DNA from: Gnetum montanum
Lineage: Eukaryota > Streptophyta > Gnetopsida > Gnetales > Gnetaceae
DNA: 20,316 bases
Reading direction: 5' to 3'
Assembly: GCA_015680685.1 (NCBI GenBank)
Contig: MNCI01010152.1
Location: forward strand, 1 to 20,316
Positions 9,200 to 18,793 of the stretch are shown here, one piece after another (position 1 is the stretch's first letter; each line of letters begins with the position of its first letter). The notes beneath the pieces were generated by a model. The model was not told where the DNA came from, searched no databases, and saw only the letters and a list, made by a program, of their open reading frames with translations. The translations under genes were made by a program, and so were the position numbers.

Positions 9200-10920
9200 C
9201 CCAATATCTTAGCCCAATTGATTGCCACAGAGGAGGAAGATGACTAGCCTACCTTTGGGAAACATTAGGAAGAAGAGGATGAATTTTGGGTAGAATCTAA
9301 TCCTAAAACATCCTTTAATGTCATTGAACCTTCCCCTAATGCCTTTATTTTCTCCATGGGCATGGTGCCACCATCTTTCACTCCTTCACGTCCTCCTATA
9401 GTAGACCCTAAGCAAGTTGTAGGAACACATCACACTTAGTCAATGCCACAAACAACAAACTATAACATATCAATGTCGTTTGCAACACAACCTCAATATA
9501 CAAAGCCATCAACAATGACTTTTACCATCACAAATCCTTTAACTACTCACATGGGGTCCATCATGAGACCCCTAGCAACACAAGGGTCACACACTACATT
9601 TGTCCCGTTTATGCCTCAAGTACCAACACAGACATCTTTTTCTTTATTTGGACCATAAGCCACAACCATAGCACAACCATTTCCTTCTATCATGAAACCC
9701 ATAATGAGGCTAGAAGCCTCACAACAAATACCAAAACCTTATGTAAAAACCTCACAAACTATGGGGCCATCGTAAGGCTTAGATCAAGCCTTGCAAATGA
9801 TCCAAGACCTAACAGAGGAATTGAAGAGACTTAAAGCCTCTACCATACAAATCGTCAAGGTTATGAACTTCTACCAGGATGATCCCATAAGTCCTATAGT
9901 CCCACCCTTAATAGTTCCTCCTAGTGTTCCCATTCCACAATTGTTCCAATATAAAGAAAAAGGTAACCTTAATGCTCACCTTATCACCTTTCAATTTGAA
10001 TGTTTGTTCTTGTAGCCATGGGCTCATACCATCATGAGGATTTTCCCTATGTCTTTAACTAGGAAAGTACTTGATTGGTATCATGCATTGCCTAGAGGGT
10101 TCATATCCTTTTTGGAACACTTAGTAGCCCATTTTGTCAATTGCTTCAAGTATAACTTGAATCCTAACATAATGCTTGACCAACTCATGAAGGTCAAGCA
10201 AGGAATCTTAGAACCTATACAAAAATTCATTCAGTGGTGGAATGGATTGCTGGATGAAATACCAAAGCCCATAGCCGAAGCCCACTTGTTAGCCATATTC
10301 AAGGGATAATTTAATGAATTCATCAAGTCAAAACTTTACTATATTGATCCATGGTCTCTTAGCCAAGCGTTCTCACAAACTAAAAACATAGAGGATTCTA
10401 CAGAGGCTAGCCATGATCCAACCTATATATATATAAAAATCAACATGTTTAAAGAGATAAAGAAAAGAGTAAACAAATCAACACTACCGTATCAATGGTG
10501 ACTAAGCAAGACCATGAACCAAGGGCTAAAGGTCAACCCACCCAAGGCCTCCACCAATGACCACAGTAACCAACTGTCAACTTTTGGGATTAATACATCA
10601 ACAACAAATGGACCTAACTTTGAAAGAAAATACAAGTCTAAGTACATTGAGTTGCCACTAAAACCATCCAAGTTGCTTGAGAAACTATTAAGAAGTGGGC
10701 GCATGCAACATAAACAAATGACTTAAGCTGCTCAAAAGAAACACAAGAAACTATGTAAAATAGCCAAAGATCCCTCTCAGGCATGAAAGATGATCCCTTG
10801 TTGCCTAGATACTTCAAGCTAGATTACTTTTACCATTATCATCAACTGCTTGGTCATGATACAAACTTCTACATTGCATTAAAGGATGACCTATAGAGGA
10901 TGATAGATAGGGGGAATTGA
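9200..10920 (+). pseudogene. gag: Broken gag of a Tat-lineage Ty3/gypsy element
   Basis: Gag forms the particle that packages element RNA. One frame runs from about 9200 to 10730 with roughly eight in-frame stops. It covers an acidic start (EEED), a Pro/Thr/Gln-rich linker (9440-9780), a short coiled coil (9791-9850), and a retrotransposon-gag (PF03732-like) core at about 9940-10310. Recognisable pieces of the core include LDWYHALPRGF, LVAHFVNCF, LDQLMKVKQG and LEPIQKFIQWW. After a frame change near 10790 the C-terminal zinc knuckle appears (10825-10900): the histidines of YHQLLGHDT and the following LKDD-RMIDRG are kept, but the cysteines expected at both ends are Phe/Tyr. The start codon is uncertain. 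Family assignment rests on the gag core plus the protease and dual RNase H downstream. Confidence 0.8.
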
Positions 10921-12548
10921 TCTTAGATGCCTCTAACCTAGTTTGACCAGAAAACTAGTCAATGTAGGTCTACAAAGACCTATTGAATGCTAATGATAGC
11001 CCTTATGTTATTTTATCATTCAACATTCATGAAAATCATAGACTTGCAAGAAAACCGTTCATGATCCAAGTACCCCTTTACAATGAGAGAGCTTCTTCGA
11101 CTTCCCATAGCTCAAGATCTTCTTTTGTTGTGAGGGTACCATCATGAATACCTCTAAGAGAACATTTTGTCATCAAGGCTCCCCAACCCAATACTACCCA
11201 AATAGTTGTAGCCCAACTGACTGCACAATAGCCCCCTATGGTGGCCAATGCTACTACCTCTTCATTACAACCAATGGCTGATAACCAAAAAATTTCAGCC
11301 AACCAAAGGAGGAAGTATATGTAAAAGCTTAACAACAAGGGAGACAAGTAGATAGAGGCACAAATGAAAGTGGGCCCACTAAAGCCCACTCCCATCTCAA
11401 CTATACATATGACCTTCTCTACCCTATCTTGTTCAACCAACAAGCCATAGGAGAATGCTAAAGCCCACAACCAAAATAACAAAGAAGAGCCACAACCTAA
11501 AACTAAGGTTTGCCTTTTGGGATGTATGGAGGAAGTAAAGCACAACTAGGGTGACAAGCCCACGGCCAATGACAAAAACTTCCTTAGTGCAATGGACCAA
11601 GTGAAGCAATCCCTAAGGTAGAAACATACTACCTTAAGCTTATATGACTTGATTATGACTTCCACTACACATTGTGAGGCACTAGCTAAAATGTTGACCT
11701 CCATATCTATTAGTGAGGATATTCCTGCTAGTGAGGAAGCCATTCATGTAATGATGATTCCTCCCTCACTAGGGGAGGATAAATAAACACCCTTAACATT
11801 TCACAATAGCAAAATTAAGGTTAATCCCCAAAGTGGCAAGATGACTACAACCCCTCTATTCATAACCATACACATAGGATAATTTAAAATACATCAAGTG
11901 CATGTTGATGATGGAGTAGCAACCAACATCATCCCATGTACCATCATTGAACACTTGGGTTTAACTAAGCAAGTACAACCTATGCCCACTGTAGCTCTTG
12001 AGTCCTTCAGTGGATCAAGAGTTGCTGTCAAGGGGCCTATCTCCATAGAGTTTGTAGCCAAAGAATAATTTCCCACAACTACAAACTTCTTGATGGTGGA
12101 AGAGACACTAGTATTTAACCTGATCCTGGGAAGACCTTGGTTGGCTTAATTATGAGCTATCTCCTCACCATCCACCAAGAAATTCATCTTCCTTATGAGG
12201 GAGGTGAAATCATCATTCATGGTAACAACATGGCTTCCTTAGCTGTCAATAATGTAGGCATAGAACAGGGCTCCAAAGTGGAGCTTCAAGAAGAAGCTCC
12301 TAGTCATGAAGAGAAAGAATCCAAGTCAACCAATGATGACAATGAGAAGTAACACAATACACTATGAGATGAAATCCCTTTCAACATCGTAAGCAAAGGG
12401 AATGGCAAGTACAAGCTTGTGCAGAGTAGGCCTTACTCACTCTCCAATCTTGCAAAGTTTAGAAAGAGTCTGCATAAGTGAAGGTTACCCTAACTTGCCT
12501 ATGCCTTTATGACTAGAGACAACGATAACCACATAGTCTTACTTTTCA
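10921..12548 (+). pseudogene. Broken Gag-protease linker and aspartic protease (Tat type)
   Basis: The protease would cut the Gag-Pol precursor. A low-complexity linker (10921-11620) leads to the block SLYDLIMTSTTHCEAL (about 11637-11684), a conserved pre-protease motif of Tat/Ogre elements. The retropepsin core follows in another frame from 11883: catalytic Asp in VDDG (11904-11915), where most retropepsins have DSG/DTG, then TNIIP and, about 70 codons on, LILGRPWL (about 12117-12140), the Tat-typical second half. A frameshift right there moves the rest (HQEIHLPYEGGEIIIHG) to the frame that runs on to about 12548, with stops at 12350, 12477 and 12489. The last recognisable text, PYSLSNLAKFRKSLHK, still looks like coding sequence. 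A long antisense open frame at 11545-11078 is a by-product of the linker composition. Confidence 0.75.
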
Positions 12549-12699
12549 TTTATAGTTTATTATATATGCAATTATTGTTTTATGCTTTATGCACATAGCC
12601 TAATACATGTAGCCATAAATTTATTTGCATTATTACCTATTTGTTATGACCTTTCTTTATTATTATTGATGTTTGAAACATTAAAAAAGCATCTCTTTC
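12549..12699 (+). other. End of protease coding and start of the non-coding interval
   Basis: Coding text fades after DNHIV (about 12540) and the frame closes at about 12597. No clear GTAAGT-type splice donor is visible here, although an Ogre-type intron would start in this neighbourhood. Confidence 0.35.
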
Positions 12700-13031
12700 A
12701 GACATTGGCACACCAAGGCCTAAAATTGGCATTATGGCCACTAAGGCCTAAAACTAGCATAATGGCCCACCAAGGCCTAAAATTGGTACTATGGCTCACT
12801 AAGGCCTAAAGTTGGCATTATGTCCTGCCAAGGCCTAAAGTTGGCATTATGACCCTCCAAGGCCTAAAACTGGCACTATGGCCCACCAAAGCCTAAAATT
12901 GGCACTATGGCCCACTAAGGCTTAAAACTAGCATTATGGTCCACTATGACCTAAACCTGGGCTATGGTTGGCTATGACCTTAAATTGGCATTTTCGTCTA
13001 CTAAGACGTTGAACTAGCAAAGTAGCCATAA
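12700..13031 (+). repeat. 29-bp tandem array, about 11 units
   Basis: The AAGGCCTAAA box (or its variants) starts at 12715, 12743, 12772, 12801, 12830, 12859, 12888, 12917, 12946, 12974 and 13003, a period of 28-29 bp. A unit reads AAGGCCTAAA, a TTGGCA/CTAGCA part, TTATGG, then CCCAC(C/T). Units decay toward the right end. No unit is read through in a conserved frame. Confidence 0.9.
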
Positions 13032-13359
13032 TCGCACAATATAACCTGTGCCTGTGATAGCCTAAAACTAGCAAATGTTCCTTTCATTATGATATCTCTT
13101 TTTTTAAAAAAACCTATTATCACATCAATTTAATGTTACAGAAAAGACATCAACATAGCCATTTACAACTATATATGCTTATAGCTAGAAATAAAACAAA
13201 AAATTCAAATTTAAAATTAAATGTCCATAACATACATAGCCATAACCACAATGTGTAGCAGTGATGCCAAAGAATAACCATCCATAACATAGTTTTTGCT
13301 AACCATAGCCATCAAAATAAAGACAAAAACAAATAGCCAACAAGCTAAACTAAAGGAGG
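13032..13359. other. AT-rich spacer, no gene seen
   Basis: Between the 29-bp array and the antisense frame there is only AT-rich sequence with CATAGCC-type words (13150-13310) repeated irregularly. No gene, terminator or terminal repeat of an insertion is recognised. Confidence 0.45.
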
Positions 13360-13793
13360 CTATTGAGTAGCATCTAGAGGAGGAGGAGGTGGGTCATTCC
13401 CACCCTCATCGATAGGGTCACCAATGTCTCTTGAAGCCTGAAATGCAGCAACATATATCCAGTTAGTAACCCATAGCCAAAATCATGACTTAAAACAAAG
13501 ACTAAAACATAAAATATATCAAACCTAGGAGATTTTGACTCGATGACTTCCAAGGGCAGATGTGGAAGGCCATTCTCCACAACAACCTTAGCTACATCCA
13601 CAAACAAGTGTGACGACAACATCACTCTGAAGTTCTTGAGGACGTAGGCAAGGAAATCCCTTGCCCTAGGCTGAAACCATAATGAGAGCTTCCCAAGAGG
13701 GATTTCATGTAGTGGAGTATTGGTCTTGGGATGACCAATGTAGCAGAAAATTCCTACAAGATCTACATAATGAGAATAGGCCTCAAGAAGACC
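13360..13793 (-). CDS. Antisense gene fragment with two exon-like blocks, product unknown
   Basis: On the minus strand a stop-free block runs 13793-13525 (89 codons). It starts right after TTGTTTTGTGCAG, a good splice acceptor, and ends at CCTAG/GTTTGA, a usable donor. A second block, ending in DPIDEGGNDPPPPPLDATQ and a stop at 13360, follows an ~90-bp gap that ends with GCATTTCAG (13438) or the AAG at 13430. Only the AAG choice keeps the phase of this tail; reading straight through the gap gives a different C-terminus and a stop at 13374. I do not recognise the protein. The first block is hydrophobic-aromatic (for example YVDLVGIFCYIGHPK and LSLWFQPRARDFLAYVL) and has no stops over 269 bases, unlike the neighbouring decayed gag/pol. 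It may be a captured host exon pair or an element-encoded antisense ORF. Upstream exons are not found. Confidence 0.4.
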
Positions 13794-13860
13794 CTGCACA
13801 AAACAAGGTAAAAACATTGTGATCAATTGGAATTGCTTAATGAGTTAGGAAAACATCTAG

Positions 13861-14215
13861 TCAAAGGTGAAATTAGCATTTGTAAAAAGCTCTAAGGTGT
13901 TTATCTAATAAGCTTAAGAAATTTCATACATAGACACTATTACAACCTTTCAAAGTACAAGCATTATGGCCTATTAGAGTTACTTAGAAAATTTAGATAA
14001 AACAATCTAGTTGGAGGTGAAAGTAGCCTCTATAAAAAGCTCTACGGTGTTTTTTGAATTAGCCTAAGTAATTTCATCATAACCTTGCATAACCTTGCAT
14101 TATGACTAATTGGAATTTCTTTACAAATTTAGAGAAAACTCCCTAAGACAGAGGTAAAATTAGCTTCTATAAAAAACTCTTAGGTACTTATCTAGTTGGA
14201 GATGGGAGGCTTCCA
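13861..14215. repeat. Three degenerate ~145-bp tandem units
   Basis: The anchor 'AAATTAGC..TATAAAAAGCTCTA.GGTGTTTATCTA' occurs near 13869, 14019 and 14157, spacings of 150 and 138 bp, each preceded by CTAGT(T/C)..AGGTGA-like text. The array lies just upstream (on the minus strand) of the antisense exon-like block. The 10-mer AACCTTGCAT is also tandemly doubled at 14081-14100. Confidence 0.65.
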
Positions 14216-14919
14216 TGCTAAATATTGGTTGTGGTTGCCATAAGAATCTCTACCAGATCTCTCCTCGAATTTTTTGTTGCTAAAGAATGACAATTATGAT
14301 CAAAATTTACAAATTTTGACTTATAAAGCCCACCTAAACCTAAACAAAACCCTAGCTATTACTTCTATGCACCATGACTACAAGTGCACTAAGGAAAAAG
14401 GGGGAAAGTTTAGTTCATGTTGGTTTTAGGGGGGAAAACAAATATACTTTTGAAAATTTTAAATTTTTTGATTGTGGGCCCCACCCTATGCCTTCCCTTT
14501 TGTTCAAGCTTGCTTCAACACTCAGATTTTTACTGAATTTAGCACTTAAAACATTAAGGCAACCTTAACCCCATGCATCCACACTAGGAAAACCATGCCA
14601 AGTGTGGAAACATGTCCATTCTTCTACAAATTCATTAGCATTACAATATCTTTCTATTTTTAGTAACCTAGACTTACCTTTTTCAACCCCAAGTTTTCAA
14701 ATTTAGATAAAACATAAGCATGGATAAGCACCATAGATTTCCATGTTGAGGCAACAATGCCCAACATGGAAGAAGAGGGGTAATACTCATTCTTGCCTCC
14801 CAACATTCATCTAGCACAAATTTGACCCCAAAGTAAACCCCACATGACTTAGAACCCCTCCAAGTATCTCCAACAACCTTGAAACCTCACCAAACCTAAT
14901 AAAAACCAGTCAAAATTGG
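14216..14919. other. Transition into the large satellite; no gene supported
   Basis: This holds a minus-strand TATA-like box (GCTTTATAAGTC, about 14331-14320) with CTAGGGTTT next to it, a 13-base copy of the hairpin repeat of the LTR-like region (14654-14666), and first faint satellite motifs from about 14573 (CCACACTAGG, AAGTGTGGAAAC). A 64-codon + strand frame at 14374 shows no recognisable motif. Confidence 0.4.
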
Positions 14920-17410
14920 TTGAAATATGGGATTTAGTGTTTTCCATGCTAGGGGAGACTTCACCCTCAATGTGGAAAGATGGGGAAAGCCAGAAATGAC
15001 CTAATTTCATGACCTAACAATCATTTCTAGATGCCCAATGACCCTTAGACCCTACTGAAAGCCTCTAGAGCTTCCAAAACCCAAAAAATGGGTCAAAATG
15101 GTACAAATATATCACCCCCCCTCTCATCAAAATTAGGGCCACTATTCCTAGCATGGAAGAAGGGGGGAAGTTTCATGAGTCACTTAAAAGCCTCGAAACT
15201 ATCAAATCTTGAGACCCAACATTGACCATTGACATCGATAACCCTGGAGGTCAACATGCATGGTCAATTAGCTACAAATTTGGCCTAGATGTAACTTTCT
15301 TGATTTAGGGAACCTTTTCCACACTAAGCCTTCCACACCTAGGATGGAAGAAAGGGGGGAAGCCTGAAAACCCCCTCACTACCCGCAAAACAATCAGATC
15401 TTAACCTTAATGGTAGCAACTTTGTGAGTAATCATGCCTAGCTAAATTGACCAAAAAATAGTTTTCCCCAATTTTCCAAACTAAGCATGGAAGCCCAAAT
15501 GTGGAAGAAGGGGGGAGTCCAAAAAATGGCTTATGACCCTTGAAATAATCAAATTTAAGCATCAGATGGCAATAGGCGACATCGACAAACTTAGGGGCTT
15601 GCATGCATGAACAAAAGTGATTTAAAATCTTTCTCCATAATTTTCCACACTAAGCATGGAAGCCCCAATGTGGAAGAATGGGGGAGTCCAAAAAATGTCT
15701 TATGACCATTGACATAATCAAATTTAAGCATCAGATGGCAATAGGCGACATCGACAAACTTAGGGGCTTGCATGCATGACCAAAAGTGATTTAAAATCTT
15801 TCTCCCTAATTTTCCACACTAAGCATGGAAGCCATAGCATGAAAAAATGGTAAGGGGGGGGGGGGAGTTCCAAAAATTCCTTGTTAACCTTGAAATAATG
15901 AAATTTCTACATCAAGTAGCAGCCATCACCATCGGCAACTTAGGAAACCTGCATGCATGCCTAAGAGTGGGAAAAAGTGATCAAAAAGCTTTCCCCCAAA
16001 TTTTCCACACTAATCATGGAAGTCCTAGCATGGAAAAATGATGGGAAGTACAAAAATTACCTTATGATCTTTGAGATGACCAAATTTTGACATCAAATAT
16101 TAACAATCGATGCTAGCAAATTAGGAAGCCTACATGCACACCTGAAAATGATAAAAATTGATTAGAAAGCTTTTCCCTTATTTTTTCACACTGAGCATGA
16201 AATCCCTAGTAAAAAAAAACCACTCATCAATCTTCAAGATAGCCAAATTTTGACACCAAGCATTGATCATTGTCACTAGCAACCTTAAGAACCCACATGC
16301 ATGACTAAAAGTGACAATAAAGCACCAAAAAACTTTTCCCCCATTTTTCCACATTGAGCATGAAAGCCTTAGTGTGGAAAGATGGGGGAGTTCAAAAGCC
16401 ACTTTAAAAATTTCTTAAATGACCAATTTTAGCTCCAAACCCCAATCCTTGGCTCGGTTAGCCCCAAGGGTTAACATGCAAAGTCGATTACGGTCAAAAT
16501 TGGTTAAAAATCAACTTCCCCTTGTTTTCCACACTAAGATTTCTATCCTAAATGTGGAAGAAATGCGGTAAGATAAAAAACCACTTAGGAATACTCAAAA
16601 TTGCCAAAACTTGATACCAAGCCTCAGTCCTCAACCCCAATAGCCCTAGACATTGACATGCAAAGTCGATTGAGGTCAAAATTGGTTAAAAATCCACTCC
16701 CCTTTGTTTTCCATGTTAATATTTCTATCCCTACCATGGAATAAAGGGGGAAGCTAAAAAACTACTTAGGGATACTCGAAATTTCCAAAACTTGATACCA
16801 AACCCTAGTCCTCGACCCTGGTAGCCTTGAAGGTTAACATGCAAAGTTGATTAACATCAAAATTGGTTAAAATCCCACTCCCCCTTATTTTCCACTCTAA
16901 TATTTCTATCCACAATGTGGAAGAAAGGGGGAAGCTGAAAAACCACTTAGGAATGCCCAAAATTATCAAAATTTAACATGGATCCATAGCCCTTGACCTT
17001 GATAATCCTAGGAGGCAACATGCATGGTCAATTATAACTCGAATCGGTCCAAATATAGGATTCTTACTTTCTCCACACTAGAGCAACCTCCCCAATGTGG
17101 AAAAAAAGGGGGGAGTTGCTTTTCCACTTTTGGAAACAAGATGACACTCTTGGAAACCAAAGATCTTCACCAAAGAAGCCCAAGACCTCACAGCCTCAAT
17201 ATTTTGCTTATCTAACTTTGTCCCAACATTTAAAACCCATTTCCCCCATTCTTACACATTGGAGTAACTCCCCCAACATGGAAACATGGGAGGAAGACCT
17301 TAAGTACCCTTAAATAGCCTTCAAACATGTCCAAAATCAGCCAAGAACTTGTAGAATCAAGGTTTGCAGCCCTAGGGGCCTATTGTACTCAACATGGAAG
17401 AAGGGGGAAA
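14920..17410 (+). repeat. Nucleosome-length satellite, about 14 diverged units of 163-191 bp
   Basis: A TTTTCCACAC-AGCATGGAAG-TGTGGAAGAAGGGGG core recurs near 14940, 15128, 15308, 15470, 15639, 15808, 15999, 16181, 16344, 16524, 16704, 16884, 17070, 17240 and 17385. Most spacings are 162-191 bp. Each unit has the core, a middle part around CAAATTT-ACAT/ACC, and a CATGCA-bearing end followed by GTCAATT/AAAATTGGTTAAAA-type text. Units 15470 and 15639 are nearly identical at offset 169; three units from 16524 form a subfamily with exact 180-bp spacing. A G12 run sits at 15854-15865. Weak, single motifs continue to about 17750. No unit encodes a conserved peptide. Confidence 0.88.
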
Positions 17411-18126
17411 GCCATTTCAACACCTATTGACACTCAAAATGACCTTGAATTACCTTAGAATGAATCTGGGAGATGCACAAGTTCCAAATCTAGGCTCTGG
17501 CCACCTGTTTGATCATGTTTGATCCCATTTTGCTTGGATTTTGGTTCCCCATGCCAACCCCCTCCTTTTCCATGCTGGCTAGTTTTTTGGCCTTTACAAA
17601 CCTCTAGGAAGCCTAATTTTAATGGTTTTGATCCTATTCTATCTTAGGAAGGTCCCAAAACCTCAATTTTGGAACTTTAAACATCCCAAAACATATTTTC
17701 CTTGGTCTGCATACTAAGGGTCCTTGTTTCTATGCTCAGCCCACCATGGAAGCGTTAAGGCACTTGATTTTTGGGTTTAGACAACCCAAAAACAACCTTG
17801 ATTGATGTCTAAACTCATCTAATAACCTTGTTACCTCAAAACATGGCCCTGTAAGGCCTAAAATTTGCAAAAATTAACCATTTTAAACCTATATTGATCA
17901 AATTTTATCATATATGGCCTATTTTACTTGATTTTTGACTTATTATATAATGTTTTGGCTTGTTTTTTAGACTTATGTTGCCTTATGGACATGGTTGACC
18001 TTCTATGGCCTCTATACAACTCTATATGTTCTATTTTTGTCTTATTATTTCTCTATTTGCCTTTGTTCAACCTTTAAATGGTATCAAATATTGGAGTTTG
18101 ACCTTCCCTGACCACCATTTAACACC
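17411..18126 (+). other. Pyrimidine-rich spacer with an isolated 29-bp-type unit
   Basis: The satellite fades out (last CATGGAAG near 17750). ATGGCCCTGTAAGGCCTAAA at 17843-17862 is a lone unit of the 29-bp family. The rest is T/C-rich and without open frames; several CTTTG(T/A)..ACCTTT words recur loosely. Confidence 0.45.
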
Positions 18127-18225
18127 ATATGACCATGGCCCACTAAGGCCTTAAACTATTATCATGGCCCGCTAAGGCCTTAAACTAGCATCATGGCCTA
18201 CTAAGCCCTCAAACTTGTGAAATTA
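18127..18225 (+). repeat. Second block of the 29-bp tandem family, three units
   Basis: AAGGCCTTAAA-type boxes start at 18145, 18174 and 18203, exactly 29 bp apart, in the same orientation and with the same CATGGCCCACT part as the array at 12700-13031, 5.1 kb away. Confidence 0.85.
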
Positions 18226-18427
18226 TGATCTTTATTAATCATTTGTAGCCTTACTCCTTATATTTCCCCTTGTTTGACCTTTATGTAACCTTTGTTCTCC
18301 TCTATTGTACTTTTTCAAATTGACCTCATCTCATTAATGACCTTGGATGGCCTTGACTGCATTAGATTTGTGTATGTTTTATGGCATATTAACATTATTT
18401 ATTCACTTTTACCCAAGTGCCTCTTAA

Positions 18428-18793
18428 TATGCTTTTGTTGATATGTGGGATCAAAGTATGAGTACCTGGGAGCAAATTAGTTTACCTTTGTGTCTACATG
18501 GACCTCATATTGATTTTAAATGGTGTATTAACTATGATTACCTAGATTTTGAGCCCAAGAGTCTTGTAAACCACATAGCCTAAAAAGAGAAATCTTTAGA
18601 ATGGCCTGAAAACCTAGCCAAAACCCTTGACTTAGAAGCAGGAGACATAACTAAAGACTCTTTAGTTGAGGTTCCTATCACAAGACACAATGGTAAGGAG
18701 AAAACCCTTAAATTAAGTTCCTCACTAATGTCTCCAAGACATCACTAAAGTCTTAAAAAATAACATTAAGGCATTTTCCTGGTCATATGAAGA
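18428..18793 (+). pseudogene. N-terminal extension of Pol before reverse transcriptase
   Basis: Coding text resumes after a TAA at 18425. In one frame, YAFVDMWDQSMSTWEQ leads through YDYLDFEPKSLV, a TAA at 18581, and LEWPENLAKTLDLEAG to about 18690. After a frame change the block AFSWSYEDMPGLDP (about 18771-18812) joins directly to the reverse transcriptase; this is the classic entry motif of Tat/Ogre RT. Two ATGs (18443, 18458) could start a separate Pol frame. AATTAG at 18475-18480 is a possible splice acceptor but has a poor pyrimidine tract. Confidence 0.6.

Larger units (their letters stand above)
8401..9200 (+). mobile_element. 5' LTR/leader-like promoter region of the Tat element (left border unresolved)
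   Basis: This region directly precedes gag and holds, in order, a G-quadruplex-type run, AGCATGGAAG/GGGGG motifs shared with the large satellite at 14.9-17.4 kb, a twin hairpin repeat, AAATTTG-AGCC repeats (8941-9030), a TATA box and four TTTTGACAA boxes. This is the expected layout of U3, R and leader. There is no second LTR in the window for comparison, and no convincing primer-binding site, so the LTR limits cannot be set. Confidence 0.5.

Noticed and set aside
11078-11545. Longest open frame of the window, 155 codons on the minus strand
   Set aside because: It lies opposite the Gag-protease linker of the + strand element and reads as hydrophobic text (Leu/Trp/Cys) with no motif; most likely a by-product of the Pro/Thr/Asn/Gln-rich linker.
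14190-14335. Possible first exon and promoter of the antisense gene: TATA-like box, CTAGGGTTT, an ATG at 14241 and AG/ATAAGT as a mutated donor
   Set aside because: The frame stops after seven codons, and the supposed donor lies in the 145-bp repeat whose other copies have the same CTAGAT text, so it is not a decayed GT site.
15407-15773. Two minus-strand frames starting with the same MQAPKFVDVAYCHLM text, looking like a duplicated gene
   Set aside because: They are the same strand of two adjacent, almost identical 169-bp satellite units; other units do not keep the frame.
12700-18225. CRISPR-like array
   Set aside because: The 29-bp units are directly adjacent without unique spacers, and the context is a plant retrotransposon.
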